Of a stretch of 64,000 nt of DNA, positions 31,340 to 43,316 are shown in pieces (within the stretch, counting starts at the first letter, position 1; every line of letters starts with the position of its first letter). A model generated the notes under the pieces. It saw only the letters and a list, made by a program, of their open reading frames with translations, did not search any database and was not told the origin of the DNA. Origin of the DNA: Azorinus chamasolen (lineage: Eukaryota; Mollusca; Bivalvia; Cardiida; Solecurtidae); contig OY755237.1 in assembly GCA_963576725.1 (NCBI GenBank), positions 61,433,873 to 61,497,872 of the forward strand, read 5' to 3'. The position numbers were made by a program, and so were the translations under genes.

Positions 31340-34300
31340 GGTGTGAAGTTAGCTACTTATTCCTGGTTCCTTATTCAGAATAACGAATAATTGAATAAGT
31401 AACTGGGTGTGAAGTTAGCTACTTATTCCCGGATCGTTATTCCAAATAACGAAACTAATTGAATAAGTAACTGGGTGTGAAGTTAGCTACTTATTCCCGG
31501 TTCCTTATTCAAAATAACGAAAATAATTGAATAAGTAATGGGATGTGAAGTTAGCTACTTATTCCCGGTTCGTTATTCAGAATAACGAAAATAATTGAAT
31601 AAGTAACGGGGTGTGAAGTTAGCTACCGATTCCCGGTTCGTTATTCAGAATAACGAAACTAATTGAATAAGTAACGGGATGTGAAGTTAGTTACTTATTC
31701 CCGGTTCGTTATTCAGAATAACGAAAATAATTGAATACGTAACTGGATGTGAAGTTAGCTACTTATTCCCGGTTCGTTATTCAGAACAACGAAAATAATC
31801 GAATAAGTAACGGGATGTGAAGTTAGCTACTTATTCCCGATTCCTTATTCAAAATAACGAAAGATAATTGAATAAGTAACGGGATGTGAAGTTAGCTACT
31901 TATTCCCGGTTCGTTATTCGGAAAAACGAAAATAATCGAATAGGTAACGGGATGTGAAGTTAGCTACTTATCCCCGGTTCGTTATTCACAAAAACGAAAA
32001 TAATCGAATAAGTAACTGGATGTGAAGTTAGCTACGTATTCCCGGTTCGTTATTCAAATTAACGAAAATAATTGAATAAGTAACGGGATGTGAAGTTAGC
32101 TACTTATTCCCGGTTCGTTATTCAGAATAACGAAAATAATCGAATAAGTAACGGGATGTAAAGTTAGCTACTTATTCCCGGTTCCTTATTCAAAATAACG
32201 AAAATAATTGAATAAGTAACGGGATGTGAATTTAGCTACTTATTCCCGGTTCGTCATTCAGAACAACGAAAATAATCGAATAAGTAACGGGATGTGAAGT
32301 TAGCTACTTATTCCCGGTTCGTTATTCACAAAAAGAAAATAATCGAATAAGTAACTGGACGTGAAGTTAGCTACTTATTCCCGGTTCGTTATTCAAAATA
32401 ACGAAAATAATTGAATAAGTAACTGGATGTGAAGTTAGCTACTTATTCCCGGTTCGTCATTCAGAACAACGAAAATAATCGAATAAGTAACGGGATGTGA
32501 AGTTAGATACTTATTTCCGGTTCGTTATTCACAAAAACGAAAATAATCGAATAAGTAACTGGATGTGAAGTTAGCTACTTATTAATGGTTCGCTATTCAA
32601 AATAACGAAACTAATTGAATAAGTAACGGGATGTAAAGTTAGTTACTTATTCCCGGTTCGTTATTCAGTATAACGAAAATAATCGAATAAGTAACGGGAT
32701 GTGAAGTTAGCTACTTATTCCCGGTTCGTTATTCACAAAAACGAACATAATCGAATAAGTAACTGGACGTGAAGTTAGCTACTTATTCCCGGTTCGTTAT
32801 TCAAAATAACGAAAATAATTGAATAAGTAACGGGATGTGAAGTTAGCTACTTATTCCCGGTTCGTTATTCACAAAAACGCAAATAATCGAATAAGTAACG
32901 GGATGTGAAGTTAGCTACTTATTCCCGGTTCGTTATTCACAAAAACGAACATAATCGAATAAGTAACTGGACGTGAAGTTAGCTACTTATTCCCGGTTCG
33001 TTATTCAAAATAACGAAAATAATTGAATAAGTAACTGGATGTGAAGTTAGCTACTTATTCCCGGTTCGTTAGTCAGAACAACGAAAATAATCGAATAAGT
33101 AACGGGATGTGAAGTTAGCTACTTATTCCCGGTTCCTTATTCAAAAGAACGAAAGATAATTGAATAAGTAACGGGATGTGAAGTTAGCTACTTATTCCCG
33201 GTTCATTATTCGGAAAAACGAAAATAATCGAATAGGTAACGGGATGTGAAGTTAGCTACTTATTCCCGGTTCGTTATTCACAAAAACGAAAATAATTGAA
33301 TAAGTAACGGGATGTGAAGTTAGCTACTTATTCCCGGTTCGTTATTCAGTATAACTAAAATAATTGAATAAGTAACGGGATGTAAAGTTAGCTACTTATT
33401 CCCGGTTCCTTATTCAAAATAACGAAAATAATTGAATAAGTAATGGGATGTGAAGTTAGCTACTTATTCCCGGTTCGTCATTCAGAACAACGAAAATAAT
33501 CGAATAATTAACGGGATGTGAAGTTAGCTACTTATTCCCGGTTCGTTATTCACAAAAACGAAAATAATCGAATAAGTAACTGGATGTGAAGTTAGCTACT
33601 TATTCCCGGTTCGTTATTCAAATTAACGAAAATAATTGAATAAGTAACGGGATGTGAAGTTAGCTACTTATTCCCGGTTCGTTATTCAGAATAACGAAAA
33701 TAATCGAATAAGTAACTGGATGTAAAGTTAGCTACTTATTCCCGGTTCCTTATTCAAAATAAAGAAAATAATTGAATAAGTAACGGGATGTGAAGTTAGC
33801 TACTTATTCCCGGTTCGTTATTCACAAAAACGAAAATAATCGAATAAGTAACTGGATGTGAAGTTAGCTACTTATTCCCGGTTCGTTATTCAGAATAACG
33901 CAAATAATCGAATAAGTAACGGGATGTGAAGTAAGTTACTTATTCCCGGTTCGTTATTCAGAATAACGAAAATAATCGAATAAGTAACGGGATGTGAAGT
34001 TAGCTACTTATTCCCGGTTCGTTATTCACAAAAACGAACATAATCGAATAAGTAACTGAACGTGAAGTTGGCTACTTATTCCCGGTTCGTTATTCAAAAT
34101 AACGAAAATAATTGAATAAGTAACTGGATGTGAAGTTAGCTACTTATTCCCGGTTCGTTAGTCAGAACAACGAAAATAATCGAATAAGTAACGGGATGTG
34201 AAGTTAGCTACTTATTCCCGGTTCGTTATTCAAAATAACGAAAGATAATTCAATAAGTAACTGGATGTGAAGTTAGCTACTTATTCCCGGTTCGTTATTC

Positions 34301-37300
34301 GGAAAAACGAAAATAATCGAATAAGTAACGGGATGTGAAGTTAGCTACTTATTCCCGGTTCGTTATTCAAATTAACGAAAATAATTGAATAAGTAACGGG
34401 ATGTGAAGTTAGCTACTTATTCCCGGTTCGTTATTCAGAATAACGAAAATAATCGAATAAGTAACGGGATGTAAAGTTAGCTACTTATTCTCGGTTCCTT
34501 ATTCAAAATAACGAAAATAATTGAATAAGTAACGGGATGTGAAGTTAGCTACTTATTCCCGGTTCGTCATTCAGAACAACGAAAATAATCGAATAAGTAA
34601 CGGGATGTGAAGTTAGCTACTTATTCCCGGTTCGTTATTCACAAAAACGAAAATAATCGAATAAGTAACTGGATGTGAAGTTAGCTACTTATTCCCGGTT
34701 CGTTATTCAAATTAACGAAAATAATTGAATAAGTAACGGGATGTGAAGTTAGCTACTTATTCCCGGTTCGTTATTCAATAAAACGAAAATAATCGAATAA
34801 GTAACGGGCTGTGAAGTTAGCTACTTATTCCCGGTTCCTTATTCACCAAAACGAAAATAATTGAATAAGTAACGGGATGTGAAGTTAGCTACTTATTCCC
34901 GGTTCGTTATTCACAAAAACGAAAATAATCGAATAAGTAACTGGATGTGAAGTTAACTACTTATTCCCGGTTCCTTATTCAAAATAACGAAAATAATCGA
35001 ATAAGTAACGGGATGTAAAGTTAGCTACTTATTCCCGGTTCGTTATTCAAAATAACGAAAATAATTGAATAAGTAACGGGATGTGAAGTTAGCTACTTAT
35101 TCCCGGTTCGTCATTCAGAACAACGAAAATAATCGAATAAGTAACGGGATGTGAAGTTAGCTACTTATTCCCGGTTCGTTATTCACAAAAACGAAAATAA
35201 TCGAATAAGTAACTGGATGTGAAGTTAGCTACTTATTACCGGTTCGCTATTCAAAATAACGAAACTAATTGAATAAGTAACGGGATGTAAAGTTAGTTAC
35301 TTATTCCCGGTTCGTTATTCACAAAAACGAAAATAATCGAATAAGTAACGGGATGTGAAGTTAGCTACTTATTCCCGGTTCGTTATTCACAAAAACGAAA
35401 ATAATCGAATAAGTAACTGGATGTGAAGTTAACTACTTATTCCCGGTTCCTTATTCAAAATAATGAAAATAATTGAATAAGTAACGGGATTTGAAGTTAG
35501 CTACTTATTCCCGGTTCGTTATTCACAAAAACGAACATAATCGAATAAGTAACTGAACGTGAAGTTGGCTACTTATTCCCGGTTCGTTATTCAAAATAAC
35601 GAAAATAATTGAATAAGTAACTGGATGTGAAGTTAGCTACTTATTCCCGGTTCGTTAGTCAGAACAACGAAAATAATCGAATAAGTAACGGGATGTGAAG
35701 TTAGCTACTTATTCCCGGTTCGTTATTCAAAATAACGAAAGATAATTCAATAAGTAACTGGATGTGAAGTTAGCTACTTATTCCCGGTTCGTTATTCGGA
35801 AAAACGAAAATAATCGAATAAGTAACGGGATGTGAAGTTAGCTACTTATTCCCGGTTCGTTATTCAAATTAACGAAAATAATTGAATAAGTAACGGGATG
35901 TGAAGTTAGCTACTTATTCCCGGTTCGTTATTCAGAATAACGAAAATAATCGAATAAGTAACGGGATGTAAAGTTAGCTACTTATTCTCGGTTCCTTATT
36001 CAAAATAACGAAAATAATTGAATAAGTAACGGGATGTGAAGTTAGCTACTTATTCCCGGTTCGTCATTCAGAACAACGAAAATAATCGAATAAGTAACGG
36101 GATGTGAAGTTAGCTACTTATTCCCGGTTCGTTATTCACAAAAACGAAAATAATCGAATAAGTAACTGGATGTGAAGTTAGCTACTTATTCCCGGTTCGT
36201 TATTCAAATTAACGAAAATAATTGAATAAGTAACGGGATGTGAAGTTAGCTACTTATTCCCGGTTCGTTATTCAATAAAACGAAAATAATCGAATAAGTA
36301 ACGGGCTGTGAAGTTAGCTACTTATTCCCGGTTCCTTATTCACCAAAACGAAAATAATTGAATAAGTAACGGGATGTGAAGTTAGCTACTTATTCCCGGT
36401 TCGTTATTCACAAAAACGAAAATAATCGAATAAGTAACTGGATGTGAAGTTAACTACTTATTCCCGGTTCCTTATTCAAAATAACGAAAATAATCGAATA
36501 AGTAACGGGATGTAAAGTTAGCTACTTATTCCCGGTTCGTTATTCAAAATAACGAAAATAATTGAATAAGTAACGGGATGTGAAGTTAGCTACTTATTCC
36601 CGGTTCGTCATTCAGAACAACGAAAATAATCGAATAAGTAACGGGATGTGAAGTTAGCTACTTATTCCCGGTTCGTTATTCACAAAAACGAAAATAATCG
36701 AATAAGTAACTGGATGTGAAGTTAGCTACTTATTACCGGTTCGCTATTCAAAATAACGAAACTAATTGAATAAGTAACGGGATGTAAAGTTAGTTACTTA
36801 TTCCCGGTTCGTTATTCACAAAAACGAAAATAATCGAATAAGTAACGGGATGTGAAGTTAGCTACTTATTCCCGGTTCGTTATTCACAAAAACGAAAATA
36901 ATCGAATAAGTAACTGGATGTGAAGTTAACTACTTATTCCCGGTTCCTTATTCAAAATAATGAAAATAATTGAATAAGTAACGGGATTTGAAGTTAGCTA
37001 CTTATTCCCGGTTCGTTATTCAGAATAACGAAAATAATCGAATAAGTAACGGGATGTAAAGTTAGCTACTTATTCTCGGTTCCTTATTCAAAATAACGAA
37101 AATAATTGAATAAGTAACGGGATGTGAAGTTAGCTACTTATTCCCGGTTCGTTAGTCAGAACAACGAAAATAATCGAATAAGTAACGGGATGTGAAGTTA
37201 GCTACTTATTCCCGGTTCCTTATTCAAAATAACGAAAGATAATTGAATAAGTAACGGGATGTGAAGTTAGCTACTTATTCCCGGTTCGTTATTCACAAAA

Positions 37301-39301
37301 ACGAATATAATCGAATAAGTAACGGGATGTGAAGTTAGCTACTTATTCCCGGTTCGTTACTCACAAAAACGAACATAATCGAATAAGTAACTGGACGTGA
37401 AGTTAGCTACTTATTCCCGGTTCGTTATTCAAAATAACGAAAATAATTGAATAAGTAACTGGATGTGAAGTTAGCTACTTATTCCCGGTTCGTTAGTCAG
37501 AACAACGAAAATAATCGAATAAGTAACGGGATGTGAAGTTAGCTACTTATTCCCGGTTCCTTATTCAAAATAACGAAAGATAATTGAATAAGTAACGGGA
37601 TGTGAAGTTAGCTACTTATTCCCGGTTCGTTATTCGGAAAAACGAAAATAATCGAATAGGTAACGGGATGTGAAGTTAGCTACTTATTCCCGGTTCGTTA
37701 TTCAAAATAACGAAAAATAATTGAATAAGTAACGGGATGTGAAGTTAGCTACTTATTCCCGGTTCGTTATTCACAAAAACGAAAATAATCGAATAAGTAA
37801 CTGGATGTGAAGTTAGCTACTTATTCCCGGTTCGTTATTCAAATTAACGAAAATAATTGAATAAGTAACGGGATGTGAAGTTAGCTACTTATTCCCGGTT
37901 CGTTATTCAGAATAACGAAAATAATCGAATAAGTAACGGGATGTGAAGTTAGCTACTTATTCCCGGTTCGTTATTCAAAATAACGAAAATAATTGAATAA
38001 GTAACGGGATGTGAAGTTAGCTACTTATTCCCGGTTCGTCATTCAGAACAACGAAAATAATCGAATAAGTAACGGGATGTGAAGTTAGCTACTTATTCCC
38101 GGTTCGTTATTCACAAAAACGAAAATAATCGAATAAGTAACTGGATGTGAAGTTAGCTACTTATTCCCGGTTCGCTATTCAAAATAACGTAACTAATTGA
38201 ATAAGTAACGGGATGTAAAGTTAGTTACTTATTCCCGGTTCGTTATTCAGAATAACGAAAATAATCGAATAAGTAACGGGATGTGAAGTTAGCTACTTAT
38301 TCCCGGTTCGTTATTCTAAAAAACGAACATAATCGAATAAGTAACTGGACGTGAAGTTAGCTACTTATTCCCGGTTCGTTATTCAAAATAACGAAAATAA
38401 TTGAATAAGTAACTGGATGTGAAGTTAGCTACTTATTCCCGGTTCGTTATTCAGAACAACGAAAATAATCGAATAAGTAACGGGATGTGAAGTTAGCTAC
38501 TTATTCCCGGTTCCTTGTTCAAAACAACGAAAATAATTGAATAAGTAACGGGATGTGAAGTTAGCTACTTATTCCCGGTTCGTCATTCAGAACAACGAAA
38601 ATAATCGAATAAGTAACGGGATGTGAAGTTAGCTACTTATTCCCGGTTCGTTATTCACAAAAACGAAAATAATCGAATAAGTAACTGGATGTGAAGTTAG
38701 CTACTTATTCCCGGTTCGCTATTCAAAATAACGAAACTAATTGAATAAGTAACGGGATGTAAAGTTAGTTACTTATTCCCGGTTCTTTATTCAGAATAGC
38801 GAAAATAATCGAATAAGTAACGGGATGTGAAGTTAGCTACTTATTCCCGGTTCGTTATTCACAAAAACGAAAATAATCGAATAAGTAACGGGATGTGAAG
38901 TTAGCTACTTATTCCCGGTTCGTTATTCACAAAAACGAAAATATCGAATAAGTAACGGGATGTGAAGTTAGCTACTTATTCCCGGTTCGTTATTCACAAA
39001 AACGAAAATAATCGAATAAGTAACGGGATGTGAAGTTAGCTACTTATTCCAGGTTCGTTATTCACAAAAACGAAAATAATCGAATAAGTAACTGGATGTG
39101 AAGTTAGCTACTTATTCCCGGTTCGTTATTCAAAATAACGAAAATAATTGAATAAGTAACGGGATGTGAAGTTAGCTACTTATTCCCGGTTCGTTATTCA
39201 GAATAACGAATATAATTGAATAAGTAACTGGGTGTGAAGTTAGCAACTTATTCCCGGTTCGTTATTCACAAAAACGAAAACAGTCGAATAAGTAACGGGG
39301 T
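31340..39301 (-). repeat. 68-bp satellite array, right arm (about 117 monomers)
   Basis: Same monomer as the left arm on the other strand (GTGAAGTTAGCTACTTATTC then CCGGTTCGTTATTCA). Variation is concentrated in one window: CAGAATAACGAA, CACAAAAACGAA, CAAAATAACGAA, CAGAACAACGAA, CAAATTAACGAA. The alternating types make higher-order repeats. Confidence 0.95.
34021..37014 (-). repeat. 1,497-bp (22-monomer) tandem duplication inside the right arm
   Basis: Rare markers recur at exactly 1,497 bp: GTAACTGAACGTGAAGTTGG (34021 and 35518 blocks), TTCAATAAAACG (34774 and 36271), GGGCTGTGAAG and GATAATTCAATAAG. Copies 34021-35517 and 35518-37014 look almost identical. Confidence 0.9.
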
Positions 39302-39393
39302 GTGAAGTTAGCTACTTGTTTGCTATTGAACATTCACCAGTCCATTGAATGTCGAACTGGGAACAAGGAACAAGTAGCCAACTTCACGGACAT
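39302..39393 (-). repeat. Right terminal inverted repeat of the foldback
   Basis: GTGAAGTTAGCTACTTGTTT to GCCAACTTCACGGACAT, complement of the left terminus. Followed directly by AACAATTCT. Confidence 0.88.
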
Positions 39394-39429
39394 AACAATT
39401 CTTGGTCTCACAGTCAAGTAGTAGATTAA

Positions 39430-39661
39430 CCCTTTCCCATATGCAAGCGCGTTTTCACGCATCTGCAAACAGAGTAGACCCAGATCCGACGGCTCCTAAA
39501 GGAGCCGTCTGATCAGGATCAGCTCTGTTTACTTATGGTGTAATATATATCTGATTCTACAGCTTCTGCCTGAGACAAAATGACATGTGTTCATATGCCA
39601 TTATAAAGAATAATCTTATTAATATTCATGATTTTTACATGAATTTACAACAGAGAAAAGG
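39430..39661. mobile_element. TTAA-A MITE nested in the split CAGT-1 MITE
   Basis: TTAA at 39426-39429 and 39662-39665. CCCTTTCCCATATGCAAGCG at the left, ACAGAGAAAAGG at the right. Core GATCCGACGGCTCCTAAAGG with complement. The insertion used the TTAA inside the CAGT-1 inner hairpin. Confidence 0.85.
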
Positions 39662-39816
39662 TTAATATAAGGCGAGTGGTATGAAGAAAGCTCTCATACA
39701 GCAATCACCTGCTTTTGTCCATATGTCCATATTTGGTAAGTGAGTTGTCGCTTTAGATGGGTTCTACTGTATTCTGAGACTAACTCGTATTTGCCATCTA
39801 GTCTCAGTCTAAATTG

Positions 39817-40052
39817 TTAACCATTTTCCCTGCTGATTTTCATGTAAGAAAAATGACATCATGAATACTTATTTGCTGATTTTTTTTATAATGGCATATG
39901 TTCACAGTCATGATGTTTTGGTACAGGTAGAATCTATTATAAGTCCGTAAGCAAACTGATCAGACCCTGAAGAGACAGCTCCTATAGGAGCTGACCTGGG
40001 TTTACTCTGTTTTCAAAGGTACGAAGCGGGCTTTATATGGAGGGGAAACTAA
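39817..40052. mobile_element. TTAA-A MITE
   Basis: TTAACCATTTTCCCTGCTGA at the left. Core CTGAAGAGACAGCTCCTATA with a shortened right arm. The right end is decayed (GGAGGGGAAACTAACC). Confidence 0.75.
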
Positions 40053-40055
40053 CCA

Positions 40056-40148
40056 TGTAGAAGAGCCATGGCATTGGGAGCAGACGTGTAGAACAGCCAT
40101 TGTCAAGGCAGCAGACGTGTAGAACATCCATGGCCATGAAAGCAGAAG
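40056..40148 (+). repeat. 31-bp tandem repeat, three units
   Basis: TGTAGAACAGCCATGG ... GCAGACG repeated three times. Confidence 0.8.
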
Positions 40149-40258
40149 CATATTATAATTTGAAGCAGACGGTAGTTTCTGTTTTCGAACGGATAATAAA
40201 AGGTTGCTTGGTGACTGATGAGAGGGGTGGATAATTTGAATGTAAATAAAACCAATAC

Positions 40259-40485
40259 TTAACCCTTCGCTTGTCCGGCAATTTGTCGTCTGCTAAACAT
40301 GTCACCTGTTTATTACTTTAGTGAAGTCAATTCCGTTTCAAAAACACGAAAACAGCAACGACAAACGTGTATTCTGATGAAAGATCAGTTACCTGGCATC
40401 TCCTTTGGGTTCAAACTGTCTGCAAAGGTTATGAGAATGTCCCATAATGCATGCAAAAGGTCATGCACTTAACTTTTACCCTCTT
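40259..40485. mobile_element. TTAA-C-like MITE, diverged
   Basis: TTAACCCTTCGCTTGTCCGG followed by CAATTTGTCGTCTGCTAAAC (a TTAA-C word). The left end is TTAA-B-like and the interior TTAA-C-like, so it may be a chimera. Right end unclear. Confidence 0.5.
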
Positions 40486-41063
40486 CTACATTATGTCGTC
40501 TGCTGATAATATACGATGTGGAGAGTTTCTGAAAAAAGGGGGAAATACTAAGACAAACGGCGTACACATCCAATGGACACTTAAACGTTTTGAAAGTCAG
40601 AATATGGTTCAAGGAAAGTATCTGCCGCTATTTGGCTTGTTAGTGGGGTAGGGGTGGTTCGCTAAACTTAAATATGTTAATCTGATAGCTTTTAAATGCT
40701 ATCACATGGGCGAATATCATAAAATTTGATAGACTCCATAATGACAAGGAATGGCAAACAGCTTTTATTTTCCATGAGCGAAATTTTGTAAACAAACATT
40801 GTTCTAGATATGTGCAAAACAGTGAATGTGATCGGTGAATGTGTCATTTTGAAATGAAATTGGATGTATTTGCTGTAAAGAAGAGTATACCTTTAACATT
40901 TTAATAGCAGCCATAAAAGACTGGAAAAGAGCAATTACACAAGTCAAGCGTAGGTGAGCTTAAATTCGTAATTGTACCAATATGTGTACGGGATGTGAAA
41001 GGTTCACTCCTGAGAACCGTGAAATCCGTATAAATAGGTCTGTAGAGGCGTTGTTAGATCTAA
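40486..41063. other. Unassigned DNA
   Basis: No gene or repeat recognised. Confidence 0.45.
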
Positions 41064-41317
41064 TTAACCCTTACTCCATGAATATTCATGTTGGAAATAA
41101 TGGACTTCGTGGATATTAATTAGATTCATTGTTATAATAGCACAGGAACACAGGAATTCTGGGCCATGGCAGAAACTGCATGAATGTTTCTATATTATAA
41201 ACAAACAGAGCAGATCCCTTGATCAGACGGCTCCTATAGGAGCCGTCTGATTTGGGTTCTACAATGTACTCTGTCAGTAAGGGCCTATAAAGGCATATTT
41301 ATGGCGTAAAGGGTTAA
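41064..41317. mobile_element. TTAA-A MITE, complete
   Basis: TTAACCCTTACTCCATGAAT to TATGGCGTAAAGGGTTAA, with a near-perfect core (CAGACGGCTCCTATAGGAGC). Confidence 0.85.
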
Positions 41318-41418
41318 ACTATTCTTATACTTTTTTCCACCAAACCTTCTCCGATACGAGTCGTATAAGTTGAAGCAAGATAGATTTTGGCTAAGAAACA
41401 AGAGACTGTTACACACTA

Positions 41419-41621
41419 CAGTAAACCCTCTCTAATGCGACCACCAAAACATGTCTAATTATGGTCTTAAAGACAGGTGGTCGCTTAATGCAGGACGAAA
41501 GTTATGCAGAAAGTTCCTGCAGGAGCTTTCTGCATAAATTTCGTCCTGTATTAAGCGACCACCTGCTTTTAAAGGCATATTTGTTTATTCATAAAGTGGT
41601 CGCATTAGAGGGGTTTTACTG
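41419..41621. mobile_element. CAGT-1 MITE, complete
   Basis: CAGTAAACCCTCTCTAATGC ... GCATTAGAGGGGTTTTACTG. Inner hairpin GGTGGTCGCTTAATGCAGGA with centre GCTCC-like TTCCTGCAGGAGC. Confidence 0.85.
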
Positions 41622-41689
41622 CACATAGGAATCTTATCTACAGGTTTGTATACAGTGGTCCTTCTCGAAAGCCACCATTGAATGAATAA

Positions 41690-42060
41690 CAAGGGTGTCT
41701 TGAAATAACAAGGATGAATCTAAATAACAAGAGTGTATTGAAGTAACAATAATGTTTTAATATAACAAGGGTGTCTTAATAAAACAATGGTGTCTTAAAA
41801 TAACAAGAGTGTCTTGAAAAAACAATGGTGTCTTGGACTAACAAGGGTGTCTAGTCTAACAAGGGTGTTTTAAATAACAAGAGTATCTTAAAATAACAAT
41901 GGTGTCTTTAAAATGATGTCTTAAAAGAATAAAGGATGTCTTAAAATAACAATGGGTGGCTTAAAATATCAAGGGTTTCTCAAATCAACCAAAATGTCTT
42001 ACAGTAACAAGAATGTTTTTAAAATAACAAGGTTGTCTTCAAATAACAAGGATGTCCTAA
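41690..42060 (+). repeat. 19-bp minisatellite (AACAAGGGTGTCTTAAAAT)
   Basis: About 19 imperfect units. It starts just after a CAGT-1 left-end-like stretch (CAGTGGTCCTTCTCGAAAGC at about 41654). Confidence 0.85.
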
Positions 42061-42130
42061 CGTACTCAGGGTGTCAGATACTTTCGGCCCTGATGAGACG
42101 CGCTCCTCAACTGGAGCCAAACTACGTATA

Positions 42131-42334
42131 CAGTAAAACCTCTCTATAACGGCCACTAAATTACATCAAGTATTTTGTGGAAAAGGCAGGTGGCTGCTTA
42201 AAGCAAGGTGAAAGTATAACAGAACGCTCCTATAGGAGCGTTCTGTTTTACTTTCACCTTGCTTTAAGCAGCCACCTGCCCTAAATACCAACTAATTAAC
42301 ACAATTTAGCGACCTTTATAGAGGGGTTTTACTG
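42131..42334. mobile_element. CAGT-2 MITE, complete
   Basis: TA-CAGTAAAACCTCTCTATAAC ... TTATAGAGGGGTTTTACTG-TA. Inner hairpin GGTGGCTGCTTAAAGCAAGG, centre CGCTCCTATAGGAGCG. Confidence 0.9.
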
Positions 42335-42386
42335 TATTTGTATATTACAAATTCATCACCAGCACATACATTTTATGTTTATTGTA

Positions 42387-42577
42387 CAGTAGAACCTGTC
42401 TTAAACGACCATTAGAAAGAGGTACAATTATGGGCCTATGAGACAGGTGGTAGCTTAATACAGGTCAAAAGGTATTGCAGAGCTTTCTGCAATACTATTT
42501 CCCTGCATTAAACAACCACCTGTTTTTAAGGCTCATATATTCAATAAATAAATTGTCGCTTAAGACTGGTTCTCTTG
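42387..42577. mobile_element. CAGT-1 MITE (AACCTGTCTTAAAC variant)
   Basis: TA-CAGTAGAACCTGTCTTAAAC at the left, CTTAAGACTGGTTCTCTTG-TA at the right. It contains GGTACAATTATGGGCCTATG, the homologue of the foldback's insertion site. Confidence 0.8.
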
Positions 42578-42579
42578 TA

Positions 42580-42730
42580 ATTGAAAACAGCTTGGATCAA
42601 CTCATCAGAATCTACACTGTTTGACACTCGCTTAATAGCTTTCCAACTGATTGATCGACTCGGAAGTAGTCAAAATTTAACCAGATCCAAATTTAAGGCG
42701 TTACTTTTCACAGTGGGGTAAGCGTTAAAT
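42580..42730. mobile_element. TTAA-F-like MITE fragment
   Basis: AAACAGCTTGGATCAACTCA, CTGTTTGACACTCGCTTAAT and a right end GGGGTAAGCGTTAA. Confidence 0.5.
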
Positions 42731-42837
42731 AAAACACAGAACGACTACAGATATTTGCGCCCATCAATTTGTAACGATACACTAGAGATGGCCATCAATG
42801 CAATGTTTGAATTGTGAGAAATTTACCTTAAGTACCT

Positions 42838-43030
42838 TCACCCTTTCAACGCTGAATATCCAGACTGAACTATTCCATCAGTGTTTAACTATAGAGTTCT
42901 CTCAGTATTAAAGACTTTTTGCTTGATGATTTTGAATGGCAAACAGACCAGAGAGCCCCTCTAGGTGTTCTCTGATCTAGGTCTACACTATTTGGAAATG
43001 ACGTTGCATGTGTGTCTCGCTATTTAAGGG
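42838..43030. mobile_element. TTAA-A-like MITE, decayed
   Basis: CACCCTTTCAACGCTGAATA, then GGCAAACAGACCAGAGAGCC and TCTGATCTAGGTCTACACTA. Confidence 0.5.
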
Positions 43031-43032
43031 CT

Positions 43033-43284
43033 GTAACACCATCTCCTTCATATAAACGACTTTTCACGCAATTGCAAACAGAGTAGACGCTGATCCGACG
43101 GCTCCTATAGGAGCCGTCTGATCAGGATCTGTTCTGTTTGCTTGTGATACAATATAGATCTAATTCTACAGTTTCTGCCTGAGCCAAAACATCATGTGTA
43201 CATATGCCATTATAAAAATACCAGCTAATAAATATTCATGATGTCATTATTTGTTGAATGAATATTAATCAGGGAAAGGGTTAA
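43033..43284. mobile_element. TTAA-A MITE
   Basis: TCTCCTTCATATAAACGACT at the decayed left. Core GATCCGACGGCTCCTATAGG. CAGGGAAAGGGTTAA at the right, sharing TTAA with the next element. Confidence 0.78.
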
Positions 43285-43316
43285 TTCTTAATTGCATGGA
43301 TATTTAGTAAGACATA

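Larger units (their letters stand above)
25523..39393. mobile_element. Giant foldback element with 68-bp satellite arms, 13,871 bp
   Basis: Termini are ATGTCCGTGAAGTTGGCTAC and its complement, flanked by a perfect 9-bp duplication AACAATTCT (25514-25522 and 39394-39402). Order: 92-bp terminal inverted repeat, tandem array (25614-27935), spacer (27936-31339), inverted array (31340-39301), terminal repeat. Drosophila FB elements also have long inverted repeats made of tandem units and 9-bp duplications, and many Mutator-like elements make 9-bp duplications. No transposase ORF is seen, so the copy is presumably non-autonomous. Assigning it to a superfamily is inference. Confidence 0.85.
25478..39769. 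mobile_element. CAGT-1 MITE split by a 13.9-kb foldback and a TTAA-A MITE
   Basis: The left piece (about 25478-25522: TAGTAGACCACCTCGAAAGC, GACCATCAAAAAAGGAGGAA) continues at 39403 (TGGTCTCACAGTCAAGTAGT), is broken again at TTAA 39426, and resumes at 39666 (TATAAGGCGAGTGGTATGAA) to GATGGGTTCTACTG-TA at 39769. Joined, the order matches the intact copy at 42387-42577. Confidence 0.78.

Noticed and set aside
25600..39320. CRISPR-like appearance of regularly spaced repeats
   Set aside because: Units are contiguous 68-bp satellite monomers without unique spacers, in a eukaryotic genome with introns.
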